Below, one piece after another: positions 33,825 to 42,639 of a DNA stretch of 56,396 nucleotides. Origin of the DNA: Eutrophocola sp963925675 (GTDB lineage: Bacteria; Pseudomonadota; Gammaproteobacteria; Pseudomonadales; Pseudohongiellaceae); assembly GCA_963925675.1 (NCBI GenBank), contig CAWUSW010000066.1:1-56396 (forward strand), read 5' to 3'. The notes under the pieces were generated by a model that saw only the letters and a list, made by a program, of their open reading frames with translations, was not told the origin of the DNA and ran no database searches. The translations under genes were made by a program, and so were the position numbers. The stretch's first letter is position 1. Each line of letters opens with the position of its first letter.

Positions 33825-33962
33825 TATGGTTTCCTTGAAATGGAGGGGGTAACTATTTCTTGTTAAGTGTCGGCCTATAATAAGGGCAAATAAATACTAT
33901 TCAAGTCATTGCACAGAATATTCCCGCGCAGGGCGTTCTTCTGTTGAGTTATCAAAGACTTC

Positions 33963-34967
33963 CTACATTCTTTCAGCGGCAGTCTTGGCAAAATAAGTCA
34001 GTATTCCGTCAGCACCGGCTCTTTTTATACCGGTCAGAGTTTCAAGGATGATGGCGTTCTCATCGAGCCAGCCTTTCTCAAAGGCTGCGCACAACATCGC
34101 ATACTCACCGCTTACCTGGTACGCAAAAGTCGGCACACCAAATTCATCTTTCACGCGCTGAATGATATCCAGATAAGGCATGGCAGGTTTTACCATGACC
34201 ATGTCCGCACCTTCAGCCAGGTCCAGAGCGACTTCATGCAGGGCTTCATTGGAATTGCCTGGATCCATCTGGTAATTATCCTTGCCGGCACCGCCAAGGT
34301 TGCCAGCGGAACCCACCGCATCACGAAAAGGACCATAAAAAGCCGAGGCGTATTTTGCTGAATAAGCCAGAATCCGGGTATTAATGTGACCCTCATGTTC
34401 CAGAGCCTCCCTGATAGCGCCAATTCTGCCGTCCATCATGTCAGACGGTGCCACTACATCGGCACCAGCCTGGGCATGGGAAAGGGCCTGTTGTACCAGG
34501 GTATCGACAGTGACATCGTTTAGAACATAGCCATTGTCATCAATGATGCCGTCCTGGCCATGGGTGGTAAAGGGATCCAGTGCAACATCGGTAATCACGC
34601 CCAGTTCCGGGCAGCAATCTTTAATGGTTTGCACCGCACGCTGGGCCAGACCTTGTGGGTTAAAGGCTTCTTTGCCGCTTTCAGTTTTTGTGGCGGGATC
34701 AGGCACAGGGAAAATCGCCATGGCAGGAATGCCAAGGCTTGAAACAATGCGGGCCTCTTTGGCCAATTCATCCAGACTTAAACGCTCAACACCTGGCATT
34801 GAGGGAACCCGCTCACGTGAATTCTTGCCTTCGATGACAAACACAGGATAGATCAGGTCGGCGGGTGTGAGTACGGTTTCACGCATCAGACGCCGGCTGA
34901 AATCATCCCGCCGCATGCGTCGCATACGTGTTGTCGGAAATTGCCTGGCAAATCGGTTTGAAGACAC
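33963..34967 (-). CDS. hemB: Delta-aminolevulinic acid dehydratase (porphobilinogen synthase)
   Basis: 334 aa, condenses two aminolevulinate to porphobilinogen. Catalytic lysines in YSAKYASAFYGPF and MVMVKPAMPYLDI. The metal-site segment reads DVALDPFTTHGQDG, the Asp-rich form of Mg-dependent enzymes such as that of Pseudomonas aeruginosa, and not the Cys triad of zinc-dependent ones. Stands alone, with no hem gene beside it. Confidence 0.97.
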   Translation of the reverse strand: MSSNRFARQFPTTRMRRMRRDDFSRRLMRETVLTPADLIYPVFVIEGKNSRERVPSMPGVERLSLDELAKEARIVSSLGIPAMAIFPVPDPATKTESGKEAFNPQGLAQRAVQTIKDCCPELGVITDVALDPFTTHGQDGIIDDNGYVLNDVTVDTLVQQALSHAQAGADVVAPSDMMDGRIGAIREALEHEGHINTRILAYSAKYASAFYGPFRDAVGSAGNLGGAGKDNYQMDPGNSNEALHEVALDLAEGADMVMVKPAMPYLDIIQRVKDEFGVPTFAYQVSGEYAMLCAAFEKGWLDENAIILETLTGIKRAGADGILTYFAKTAAERM

Positions 34968-35186
34968 GCCTTTACTCCTGAATTCAGCTAAACTCGGACT
35001 TTAACTTTCTTTAGTAAGCCCGATTAAGTCAGGCTAAGTCCATTATAGGTAAGCAAAAAAGCAAAATTAAACAGGTCGACACTATATAACATAAAGCTTC
35101 ACGGAGTAAGCTTTGCGGGAATCTCCGGTCTTGATCCTGGTTACCTGACTCAGTAATTAATATCTCTCAATAATAGAAAGCTAATA

Positions 35187-35230
35187 GAAAACCAAAAGAA
35201 AACCAAAAGAAAACCAAAAGAAAACCAAAA
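35187..35230. repeat. 11-bp tandem repeat, 4 copies, before a start codon
   Basis: Four perfect copies of GAAAACCAAAA end 5 bp before the ATG at 35236, occupying the ribosome-binding region. No ordinary Shine-Dalgarno is seen, so translation initiation depends on this A-rich leader. Confidence 0.92.
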
Positions 35231-35235
35231 TACAT

Positions 35236-37392
35236 ATGAGTATTAAAAAAGTCCTCCTGCTGATAATTTTTCTTGCCCTTGTTACACTTTTTTTTGTGCT
35301 GGATTTGCAGCAGGTATTTAATCTGGAATATTTTCAGGCACAGCGTGATGGAATTCTTGCCTACACCACAGAGAATTTTTGGCTTAGCAGTGCTGCCTAT
35401 TTTTTCCTGTATATCACTGTTGCGGCATTGTCCTTGCCAGCCGCGGCAATTCTTACCATTGCTGGCGGGGCTGTATTTGGTTTTACCTGGGGTCTGGCCA
35501 TGGTGTCCTTTGCCAGCACCATCGGGGCAACACTGGCATTTCTGCTGTCAAGAACACTGTTAAGGGATTGGGTTCAGGCAAGGTTTGGCAAATATCTTCG
35601 GTCGATTAATGAGGGAATTGAAAGAGATGGTGTGTTTTATCTTTTTACCTTGCGCCTGATACCGGTATTTCCCTTTTTCCTGGTCAATGTGTTGATGGCG
35701 CTTACGCCAATTACTACGGCTTCCTTTTATATAGTAAGCCAGCTCGGCATGCTGTTCGGGACAGCCCTGTATGTGAATGTGGGTGCTGAACTGGGTCTGG
35801 CCACAACGCTTCCGAATATTTTAAACGTAGGCGTGATCAGAGCGGTCGTGGTGCTGGCCATTTTCCCCTGGCTGGCAAAAGCCGGCTTGAAGTTTGTCAG
35901 AAATCGCAAAGTGCTGGCTCCCTGGAAAAAACACAAGCCAGGAAAATACGATACCAATATGGTGGTTATCGGTGCCGGCTCAGCGGGTCTTGTTACTTCT
36001 TATATAGCAGCCCTGGTTAAGGCCAGGGTTACTCTGGTCGAAAAGCATCGCATGGGAGGTGACTGTCTTAATACCGGTTGCGTCCCAAGCAAGGCCTTGA
36101 TTCGCAGTGCCACAGTGAGTCATCTGATTAGCCGGGCTGAGGAATTTGGCCTGGAGAATGCCGCAGCCACGGTTAATTTTAAGGCGGTGATGGCACGCAT
36201 CCAGCAAATTATAAAAACGATTGAGCCCCATGATTCAGTTGAACGTTATTCCTCACTGGGTGTGGATTGTGTGTTTGGCGAGGCGAAAATTACCTCACCC
36301 TGGACCGTCCAGGTTGGCGAGCAGGAAATCAGCACCCGCCATATTGTCCTTGCAACGGGTGCGCGCCCCTTTGCTCCGCCAGTACCTGGCCTTGAGAATA
36401 TTCACTATCTGACATCAGACTCTATCTGGGAACTGGAAGAATTACCGGCAAGATTACTGGTGATGGGTGGCGGCCCAATTGGCTGCGAGCTTGCCCAGGC
36501 TTTTTCGCGGCTTGGCTCACAGGTGACAATTGTTAATCGGGCAGATCGTATTCTTCCTCGTGAGGACCTGGATGTTTCTGAGTATATTGCGCAGCAATTC
36601 AAGAACGAGGGCATTGAGCTAATTACCTCTCATCAGCTTGTGGCTTTTGCCGAACTGAAGGGCAAGAAAACAGCAAGGCTTGTCGGCAAAGATGCGCAAG
36701 GCAACAAGCTTGATCGAGAACTTGAGTTTGACCAGGTACTGGTGGCGGTTGGCAGAAAAGCCAATACAGAAAATATTGGTCTGGAATCCCTGAATGTTGA
36801 GTTGAACCAGAACGGAACCGTAAAAGTTAATGAATTTCTGCAAACCAATTTTCCCAATATATTTGCCTGTGGTGATGTGGCCGGTCCCTATCAATTTACC
36901 CATATAGCGTCTTTCCAGGCCTGGTTTGCTGCGGTGAACAGTTTGTTTGGCACCTTTAAAAAATTTCGCATCCATTACGATGTCGTGCCCTGGGCCACCT
37001 TCATTGATCCGGAAGTGGCCAGAGTAGGACTAAACGAACGCGATGCGGAGGAAAAGGGCGTTGCCTGTGAAGTCACCCGTTACGATATAGATGATCTGGA
37101 TCGGGCCATCGCCGATGGTGAAGCCAAAGGTTTTGTTAAAGTGCTGACGGTCCCTGGCAAGGATAAAATACTGGGTGCCACTATTGTTGGTTATCATGCC
37201 TCGGAATTGATTAATGAATTTGTACTGGCCATGACCCATGGGCTTGGTCTTAAAAAAATCTTGGGGACGATTCATATTTACCCGACACTCTCTGAAAGCG
37301 GCAAGTTTGCAGCAGGACAATGGCAAAAGAGTCATGCACCACAGTGGCTTTATCCTTATCTTGAAAAATTTCATACCTGGCGCAGGAGATGA
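35236..37392 (+). CDS. TVP38/TMEM64 membrane domain fused to a pyridine nucleotide-disulfide oxidoreductase
   Basis: 718 aa. Residues about 1-225 are a TVP38/DedA-like domain: helices, SLPAAAILTIAGGAVFGFTWG, then FTLRLIPVFPFFLVNVLM with the conserved Arg-Pro pair. Residues about 238-700 are a flavoprotein of the dihydrolipoyl/mercuric reductase class: VVIGAGSAG FAD site, redox disulfide GGDCLNTGCVPSK (Cys277, Cys282), MGGGPIGCELAQAFSRLGS NAD(P)H site, IFACGDVAGPYQ, and the C-terminal HIYPTLSE catalytic His. MerA features (N-terminal metal-binding CxxC and C-terminal CC) are absent, so mercury reduction is unlikely. Next to an ArsM-like gene; a role in metalloid or thiol redox at the membrane is inferred. 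Confidence 0.9.
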   Translation: MSIKKVLLLIIFLALVTLFFVLDLQQVFNLEYFQAQRDGILAYTTENFWLSSAAYFFLYITVAALSLPAAAILTIAGGAVFGFTWGLAMVSFASTIGATLAFLLSRTLLRDWVQARFGKYLRSINEGIERDGVFYLFTLRLIPVFPFFLVNVLMALTPITTASFYIVSQLGMLFGTALYVNVGAELGLATTLPNILNVGVIRAVVVLAIFPWLAKAGLKFVRNRKVLAPWKKHKPGKYDTNMVVIGAGSAGLVTSYIAALVKARVTLVEKHRMGGDCLNTGCVPSKALIRSATVSHLISRAEEFGLENAAATVNFKAVMARIQQIIKTIEPHDSVERYSSLGVDCVFGEAKITSPWTVQVGEQEISTRHIVLATGARPFAPPVPGLENIHYLTSDSIWELEELPARLLVMGGGPIGCELAQAFSRLGSQVTIVNRADRILPREDLDVSEYIAQQFKNEGIELITSHQLVAFAELKGKKTARLVGKDAQGNKLDRELEFDQVLVAVGRKANTENIGLESLNVELNQNGTVKVNEFLQTNFPNIFACGDVAGPYQFTHIASFQAWFAAVNSLFGTFKKFRIHYDVVPWATFIDPEVARVGLNERDAEEKGVACEVTRYDIDDLDRAIADGEAKGFVKVLTVPGKDKILGATIVGYHASELINEFVLAMTHGLGLKKILGTIHIYPTLSESGKFAAGQWQKSHAPQWLYPYLEKFHTWRRR

Positions 37393-37401
37393 AAGTATGT
37401 A

Positions 37402-37460
37402 GTAGGGGTTTTAACCCCGAATGACCGGTACTTGTTCTTCGCGGTTAAAACCGCTCCTAC
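37402..37460. repeat. REP/BIME-like palindromic element
   Basis: GTAGG and CCTAC ends enclose GGTTTTAACC and GCGGTTAAAACCGC hairpins. Same family as 30042-30104. Confidence 0.8.
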
Positions 37461-37486
37461 ATGGGATAATCCAATTGAGACATTAT

Positions 37487-37660
37487 GATCAAAGATCGCT
37501 CGAATATAAAACATACCAGAACGTAGGGCGGAAAAGCGCAACGTCATCCGTCGGGACGATCAAAGATCGCCTGAATATAAAACATAACAGAACGTAGGCC
37601 GGAAGAGCGCAGCGATGTCCGGCAAGGCGATCAACAATCGCCAGAATATAAAACATATCA
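37487..37660. repeat. 71-bp tandem repeat carrying REP palindromes
   Basis: Units start with GATCAA at 37487, 37558 and 37629, spaced exactly 71 bp, the third truncated after 32 bp. Each full unit holds GAATATAAAACATA and ends in a CCGGA-type REP (37523-37554, 37594-37624). The array fills the spacer before the methyltransferase gene. Confidence 0.9.
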
Positions 37661-37671
37661 GGAGTAATAAA

Positions 37672-38787
37672 TTGAATACCGAATCAAATGTTTCAGAACG
37701 TTACGCCGAAGGCGCCAAAGCTGTCGAGCCAAGTCTTTGTTGTCCGGTTGAATATGATGCCGGCTTGCTTGAGCTGCTGCCGCGCGAAATTATCGATAAG
37801 GACTATGGTTGTGGCGATCCTTCCCGCTATGTTGAAAACGGCGATACGGTGCTGGATCTTGGTAGTGGAGGCGGAAAAATCTGTTATATGGCGGCACAGC
37901 TGGTAGGCGAACACGGGCAGGTGATTGGCGTAGACATGACCGATGAAATGCTGGCCCTGGCAAGAAAATATCAAGCAGAGATGGCGCAGAAACTGGGCGG
38001 CGACAAAGTCAGTTTTCGCAAAGGCTATATTCAGGATCTGGCGCTTAATCTGGAGGCAAGAGACGCTTTTCTGCAGGAAAACCCGGGTATTGAAGAGCGT
38101 GACCCGGCAGCACTGAGCGCCTGGGAAAACCAGCAAAAACAAAGTGCCCCGCTGGTTGCAAACGACAGCGTTGATATTGTGGTGAGCAACTGTGTGTTGA
38201 ATCTGGTTGATGAAAAGCATCGCAGCCAGATGATCAGTGAAATTTTTCGGGTCTTGAAACCCGGCGGGCGAGTGGCTATTTCAGATATTGTTTCCGATGA
38301 GTTTGTGCCACAACATCTGAAAGATGATGAGCGCTTATGGAGTGGTTGTATTTCAGGCGCGTTCCAGGAGCAGCAATTCATTCAGGTCTTTCTTGATGCC
38401 GGGTTTATTGATGTGGCTTACGACAAGTGGGATGAAGCACCCTGGCAGGTGGTAGAGGGTATTGAATTTCGTTCAGTCACTGTAATGGCCACCAGGCCAG
38501 GAGTTGATAATGTCGACAAAGGGCATACGGTTATTTATCGCGGGCCTTTTGCCGAACTCAAGGATGACCGTGCCAGGGTTTATCGACGTGGCGTTCGCAT
38601 GGCTGTTGATGAAAGCAGCTTTGAGGCGTTGGCAGACGGGATGGCGAAAGACAGTTTTATTTTTATAGAACCTGATGCGTCTGTGACAGCCGATAAGGAG
38701 CTGGAAGAAAATGGACAGCGCTCACCTGAGGAGAGTAAAGGCACTTCACACATTACCGGCGGTAGGAAAAAAAGCAGCTGCTGTTAA
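37672..38787 (+). CDS. ArsM-like arsenite S-adenosylmethyltransferase
   Basis: 371 aa from a TTG with GGAG 7 bp upstream. Class I SAM fold: VLDLGSGGGKICYMAAQLVG (about 60-79) and VIGVDMTDEMLALAR. ArsM-type cysteines: Cys47 in YGCGDP, Cys174 in VSNCVLNLV and Cys226 in LWSGCISGAF, matching the three essential Cys of arsenite methyltransferases; in addition Cys23-Cys24 (SLCCPVEYD) and a C-terminal Cys pair. An extra C-terminal domain (about 290-345, VIYRGPFAELKDD) is found in ArsM-like proteins of arsenosugar-type gene sets. Probably methylates arsenite or a related metalloid; no radical-SAM ArsS or arsR is nearby. Downstream of the TVP38 fusion, same strand, with a repeat array between. Confidence 0.82.
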   Translation: MNTESNVSERYAEGAKAVEPSLCCPVEYDAGLLELLPREIIDKDYGCGDPSRYVENGDTVLDLGSGGGKICYMAAQLVGEHGQVIGVDMTDEMLALARKYQAEMAQKLGGDKVSFRKGYIQDLALNLEARDAFLQENPGIEERDPAALSAWENQQKQSAPLVANDSVDIVVSNCVLNLVDEKHRSQMISEIFRVLKPGGRVAISDIVSDEFVPQHLKDDERLWSGCISGAFQEQQFIQVFLDAGFIDVAYDKWDEAPWQVVEGIEFRSVTVMATRPGVDNVDKGHTVIYRGPFAELKDDRARVYRRGVRMAVDESSFEALADGMAKDSFIFIEPDASVTADKELEENGQRSPEESKGTSHITGGRKKSSCC

Positions 38788-39005
38788 CAATCGTCCAGGG
38801 AGGAAAGTCGCTGCAGGCGATGCTTTCCCCGGTTTCGGAATATTCTTATCCAAAACACGGTTTCCAATATCGCGCCTGCCATAAAAAATAACTTCAAGCC
38901 GGGTGTGTAGCCAATCAGGTAACAAATGCATGCTGCCAGCATGAAGCTGCAAGTAATCAGTATCTGACCTGTTCTTCCATGAGAAGTGAGAGAAAACCAA
39001 TTCAT
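38784..39005 (-). CDS. Small membrane protein coupled to dsbB
   Basis: 73 aa, about two transmembrane helices (about 11-27, ILITCSFMLAACICYLIGY, and 33-50), basic C-terminus ending LSSLDDC. The ATG at 39005 overlaps the dsbB stop as ATGA, so it is translated with dsbB. Contains three Cys, two in the first helix. No family recognised. Its stop shares the TTAA palindrome with the stop of the convergent ArsM-like gene, a 4-bp tail-to-tail overlap. Confidence 0.68.
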   Translation of the reverse strand: MNWFSLTSHGRTGQILITCSFMLAACICYLIGYTPGLKLFFMAGAILETVFWIRIFRNRGKHRLQRLSSLDDC

Positions 39006-39523
39006 TTGCGAAATGCCTGCCAGACACATACGCCGGTTAAGGCCACAAAACCCAACAGGCTCCACTGCGGAATACTCATGCCAATTATCGGGTCTTGCCA
39101 GGCAATTTCTGCGCAATTGCCATCACCGGTAAACATGGTGGCCAGCGCCTCAGTTAGGGGAAATTCCTGAAACATATAAGCCACACTTGGACCACAGGCG
39201 GGCACCTCATCTTTAGGAAGATGCTGTAGCCAGATTTGACGAATGGCAAAGCCGCCGCCACTGGCGGAGAAAAATGCAGCCAGCAGGCCATAAACTATTT
39301 TGCCTTTACCCGCAGGATTATGAATAAAAGCAATTAAAGAAGTGAAGCCAGCCAGGATGAAGAAAAAGCGCTGGGTCATGCACAAGGGGCAGGGTTCCAG
39401 CATCATTACTTTTTCCATGTACAGGGCGATAGCCAGCAAGGTCACGCAAAACAGGAAGATGTATAGATAGAGCAAGCGAGTGTGTAGCAGTTTTTGTAGT
39501 GTTGGATTATTCATCATGGTCAT
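39002..39523 (-). CDS. dsbB: Disulfide bond formation protein DsbB
   Basis: 173 aa from the ATG at 39523 (a TTG at 39541, overlapping the gshA stop, gives 179 aa). Four transmembrane helices. Redox pairs: CPLC at Cys45/Cys48 in the first loop and Cys110/Cys137 (PACGP, NCAEIAW) in the second. Transfers electrons from DsbA to quinone. Preceded by gshA with a short gap and followed by a coupled small membrane gene. Confidence 0.95.
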   Translation of the reverse strand: MTMMNNPTLQKLLHTRLLYLYIFLFCVTLLAIALYMEKVMMLEPCPLCMTQRFFFILAGFTSLIAFIHNPAGKGKIVYGLLAAFFSASGGGFAIRQIWLQHLPKDEVPACGPSVAYMFQEFPLTEALATMFTGDGNCAEIAWQDPIIGMSIPQWSLLGFVALTGVCVWQAFRK

Positions 39524-39537
39524 GTCTTGTTTTGGTT

Positions 39538-41106
39538 TCAAGAAGCATTCATTTGCTTAAGGTAGGTTTCAAAATCTATATTATCCGCGCTTTCTATGGC
39601 TTGTCTTTCAAGATTGGATTTTTCTGCCATTTCTTTCAAACGTGTCATCACTTCACTATCCAGTGTTTGTGAACGGAAAAAGTCACTGTTGGCCAGAGAC
39701 TGGTTCATGGCAAAGGTGAAGTAGGGTGTTTTAAGTTCATCCATGCGTTGCAGGATTTTTGCAGAAGGAGTCAGCGTGCTGTCTTTCACTTTGGCTAGCT
39801 GAGCCTTTGTCGCTTGAGAATGTGTTTCATCCTGGTGAATGTCATCCATCAATGCCGAAATAGCCAACGCTTCATGAAGAATTTCATCGGCCCAATCTTG
39901 CAGTGCTATGGACTTTCCCTGCTGCTTTAATTCAAGACCTGGTTCTCTGCCTCGATTCACCACGGTTTTTAAATTGTCTTCTATTTCAGCGTATTCGTCA
40001 GCGTCTGATGGCGGGCTTTTACGCAACAGGCAAAGCATCAGAAAGCTGTTGAGGAACTTTATTTGCTCGCTATCTATTCCCACAGGAAGAAATGGATTCA
40101 GATCGAGGCAACGTACTTCTATATATTCAACGCCCTGATCCCTGAGCACCTTAAGCGGACGGGTACCGGTTGGTGCTACACGTTTTGGACGGATGGTGCT
40201 GTAAAATTCATTTTCAATTTGCAGGATACTGTCATTGAGTTGTTTGAACTGGCCATTCTCCGGTGTAAATTTTGTATATGGTTCATAAGGCGTATTAATC
40301 GCATTGGTCAGACCAAGAGCATAATTTTCCAGATCGTTGTAACTGATATACAGATCAGCCTGTGCGTCGCTGGTGTAGCCCAGGTCTCCCATTCTTAAAC
40401 AGGTGGCATAAGGCATATAGAAAGTACCATCGTCGTAGGATTCAAGGCCGTGATCCTTGTTGTTTCTGACAAAACTTTTACATACCGCAGGCGATGCACC
40501 AAACAAATAAATAAGCAGCCATGAGTAACGGCGAAAATTACGAATCAAATTAAAATATTGTTCTGTTTTGAAATCTGTCAGAGAAAGTTCCGAGTGCTGG
40601 AGGTCTTTATACATATCCCAAAAACTATCCGGCAGGGAAAAATTGTAATGGATGCCCGCAATGGTTTGCATGGCGCGGCCATAACGATGGCTTAACCCCA
40701 TGCGGTAGAGTGTTTTCAGTTTGCCGACATTGGATGAGCCGTATTCTGCCAGCGGAATCTGACTATCATCATCCAGGACGCAGGGCATACTGGATGTCCA
40801 GATAAGCTCTTCCCGGTCCATATGTCTAAAAGTAAAAGCGTGGAGATTTGCCAGGTATGCCAGGCTTTCATCAGGTGATTGAAAAACAGGTGTAATGAAT
40901 TCAAGCAGGGCTTCGGAAAAATCCGTCGTCAGACTGGGATGGGTAAGTGGCGAACCGAGACCGGCCGGATGTGGGGTCTGGGCAATATGGCCTTGCGGGT
41001 TTATGCGCAAACTTTCTTTTTCTATGCCATGACCAATGTCAGCGAGACAACCAATGCTGGAAGACTCAGTGAGCTGGCTCAGGCGCTGCTTTAATTGTTC
41101 CGACAA
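39538..41106 (-). CDS. gshA: Glutamate-cysteine ligase
   Basis: 522 aa, first step of glutathione synthesis, gamma-proteobacterial type. Seen: GIEKESLRINPQGHIAQTPHP with the nucleotide and metal-binding Glu, PLTHPSLTTDFSEALLEFITP, LIYLFGASPAVCKSF, YIEVRCLDLNPFLPVGID. Complete. Followed by dsbB on the same strand, so thiol and disulfide genes are together. Confidence 0.96.
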   Translation of the reverse strand: MSEQLKQRLSQLTESSSIGCLADIGHGIEKESLRINPQGHIAQTPHPAGLGSPLTHPSLTTDFSEALLEFITPVFQSPDESLAYLANLHAFTFRHMDREELIWTSSMPCVLDDDSQIPLAEYGSSNVGKLKTLYRMGLSHRYGRAMQTIAGIHYNFSLPDSFWDMYKDLQHSELSLTDFKTEQYFNLIRNFRRYSWLLIYLFGASPAVCKSFVRNNKDHGLESYDDGTFYMPYATCLRMGDLGYTSDAQADLYISYNDLENYALGLTNAINTPYEPYTKFTPENGQFKQLNDSILQIENEFYSTIRPKRVAPTGTRPLKVLRDQGVEYIEVRCLDLNPFLPVGIDSEQIKFLNSFLMLCLLRKSPPSDADEYAEIEDNLKTVVNRGREPGLELKQQGKSIALQDWADEILHEALAISALMDDIHQDETHSQATKAQLAKVKDSTLTPSAKILQRMDELKTPYFTFAMNQSLANSDFFRSQTLDSEVMTRLKEMAEKSNLERQAIESADNIDFETYLKQMNAS

Positions 41107-41441
41107 AACAATATCCCTGAATAAATTTTAATGAGTTTGGGTTTGCTCTCGCTTAATTCGCAACTATTCACATCTGTCCATTACTGCCAAATAAAAAATG
41201 AATATCGTATGCAGTAAGGTATTAATATCATTGAGGATTTACTGCTGAATTCGCTGCGAGGAAGCCTGTGGCTGGGGATTATGCCATAGATAATGGTATC
41301 TGGATAATTCAATTTTAGTTGTTCCAGGGGGAGGCAAAGTGCCAATGACACTGACTCTTTTATTATCGCTATGGGACCTTCAAACAGTGCCATGTCTCAC
41401 CTGGATGCGTTCTGCCAGAATGCAGTGGCATAAAAGAGGAC
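41107..41441. other. Gap between hslR and gshA
   Basis: 335 bp with no recognised gene. The only candidate is a 70-codon minus-strand frame at 41181-41393. No repeat or clear terminator was seen. Confidence 0.55.
41181..41393 (-). CDS. Doubtful small ORF
   Basis: 70 codons, MALFEGPIAIIKESVSLAL, no homology recognised. The ATG has AGGTGAG 3-4 bp upstream, which is the reason it is listed. It lies between hslR and gshA on the same strand. The C-terminal half looks random in composition, so chance is likely. Confidence 0.25.
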   Translation of the reverse strand: MALFEGPIAIIKESVSLALCLPLEQLKLNYPDTIIYGIIPSHRLPRSEFSSKSSMILIPYCIRYSFFIWQ

Positions 41442-41840
41442 TCAGGATTCTGTATTTTTTCTTATGAAGCGATGGATTTGACGACGGTCCTGTTTGCTCG
41501 GGCGCCCACTAGCCAGAGGATTCATGGCACGTTGCATCTTGCGTTGTTCTGCCTGCAGCAGACGTTTTTCAATACTTTCGGATGTTTCTTCATAGAGTAG
41601 TGCGGCCTGAGGCGCGCTGCCACGTTTATCAGATAATGCGCTTACAGTAACAGTCAGTTCATCCAGGCCCCGGCGTATTTCCAGGATGAACCCGGCTTCT
41701 ATTTCGCGGCTGCTTTTGCTGCGGGCACCATTGCAGTGCACTTTGCCCCCTTCTATGGCCTGTTTGGCCATTGACCGGGTTTTAAAAAACCGCGCTGCCC
41801 AGAGCCATTTGTCGAGACGCACTTTAGTCAATTCTGCCAT
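41442..41840 (-). CDS. hslR: Heat shock protein 15 (S4 RNA-binding)
   Basis: 132 aa. S4 domain at about 7-65: VRLDKWLWAARFFKTRSMAKQAIEGGKVHCNGARSK. C-terminal basic region QRKMQRAMNPLASGRPSKQDRRQIHRF. Binds free 50S subunits carrying nascent chains after heat shock. The start lies inside the 3' end of yrfG (13-bp overlap), as in E. coli, where hslR follows yrfG. Confidence 0.94.
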   Translation of the reverse strand: MAELTKVRLDKWLWAARFFKTRSMAKQAIEGGKVHCNGARSKSSREIEAGFILEIRRGLDELTVTVSALSDKRGSAPQAALLYEETSESIEKRLLQAEQRKMQRAMNPLASGRPSKQDRRQIHRFIRKNTES

Positions 41841-42487
41841 GTCATTAACTCATCAAGATGTTCGATGCCGGGAAAGTGGGATGGATCACTGGGCTGGGTG
41901 CCTGAATCCGGATGCAAAACCTGGATCAAATGGCCAATGCCACCGCGGTGAGCGCACTCCAGCACCGCAAGGCTGTCATCTACAAACAGTGAGCGCGATA
42001 AATCCAGCTGTTCGCGCTCTTGCAGCTTTTCCCAGAAACCATCATTTTCCTTGGCAAGGTCAAATTCGTGGGAGCTGATCATCTGCTCCAGATGAAGGTG
42101 AAGGTTTGAGGCTTCTACCTTGATCGCCAGTGCTTTGGGGTGGGCATTGGTCACCAGTACCACCCTTTTTTCCAGGGTCTTCAGAAAGGCTAAAAATTCA
42201 GCACAGTGGGGGCGCATGGCAATTCTGTGGCGGACTTCTTTTTTCAGAGCCTCAACATCCATGGAAAGTTGTTCTGACCAGTGATCAAGACAATACCAGC
42301 GCAGGCTGCCATGAGACGACTCGGAAAGGCTGCGCACGGTTTCCTGTGCCTCTTCAATGGCGATATCCTTGTGAGCAGCTATTTTGTGAGGCAGAAATTC
42401 CAGCCAGAAATAATTATCGAAACTAAGATCCAGCAGGGTGCCGTCCATATCAAGAAGCACGTTGTCTATGTCTGCCCAGTTCACCAT
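41828..42487 (-). CDS. yrfG: GMP/IMP nucleotidase, HAD family
   Basis: 219 aa HAD-like phosphatase. Motif I LLDMDGTLLDLSFDNYFW (Asp13, Asp15), motif II LVTNAHPKALA, motif III/IV SLFVDDSLAVLECAHRGG. Dephosphorylates purine nucleotides such as GMP and IMP. Divergent from cysQ; nudE, often between them, is missing. Confidence 0.92.
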   Translation of the reverse strand: MVNWADIDNVLLDMDGTLLDLSFDNYFWLEFLPHKIAAHKDIAIEEAQETVRSLSESSHGSLRWYCLDHWSEQLSMDVEALKKEVRHRIAMRPHCAEFLAFLKTLEKRVVLVTNAHPKALAIKVEASNLHLHLEQMISSHEFDLAKENDGFWEKLQEREQLDLSRSLFVDDSLAVLECAHRGGIGHLIQVLHPDSGTQPSDPSHFPGIEHLDELMTWQN

Positions 42488-42584
42488 AAGTTTAATTCAT
42501 ACAAGCCTTGGTAAGTTCTATTATAATGTACTGGCCATGGAATTTATTTTTTAACTGTCCTGATTGGTAAAGTAGATAAAAGAT

Positions 42585-42617
42585 AGGTTAAACGCAGGTT
42601 AAACGCAGGTTAAAAGC
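42585..42617. repeat. 11-bp tandem repeat upstream of cysQ
   Basis: Three copies of AGGTTAAACGC (the last with one change) end 22 bp before the cysQ ATG. Leader position like the 11-bp array at 35187-35230, but a different unit. Confidence 0.88.
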
Positions 42618-42639
42618 AGATAAGTAAAGACGGGAAAAT

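Noticed and set aside
35236..37392. Mercuric reductase MerA
   Set aside because: The N-terminal heavy-metal domain and the C-terminal Cys pair are missing; the N-terminus is TVP38.
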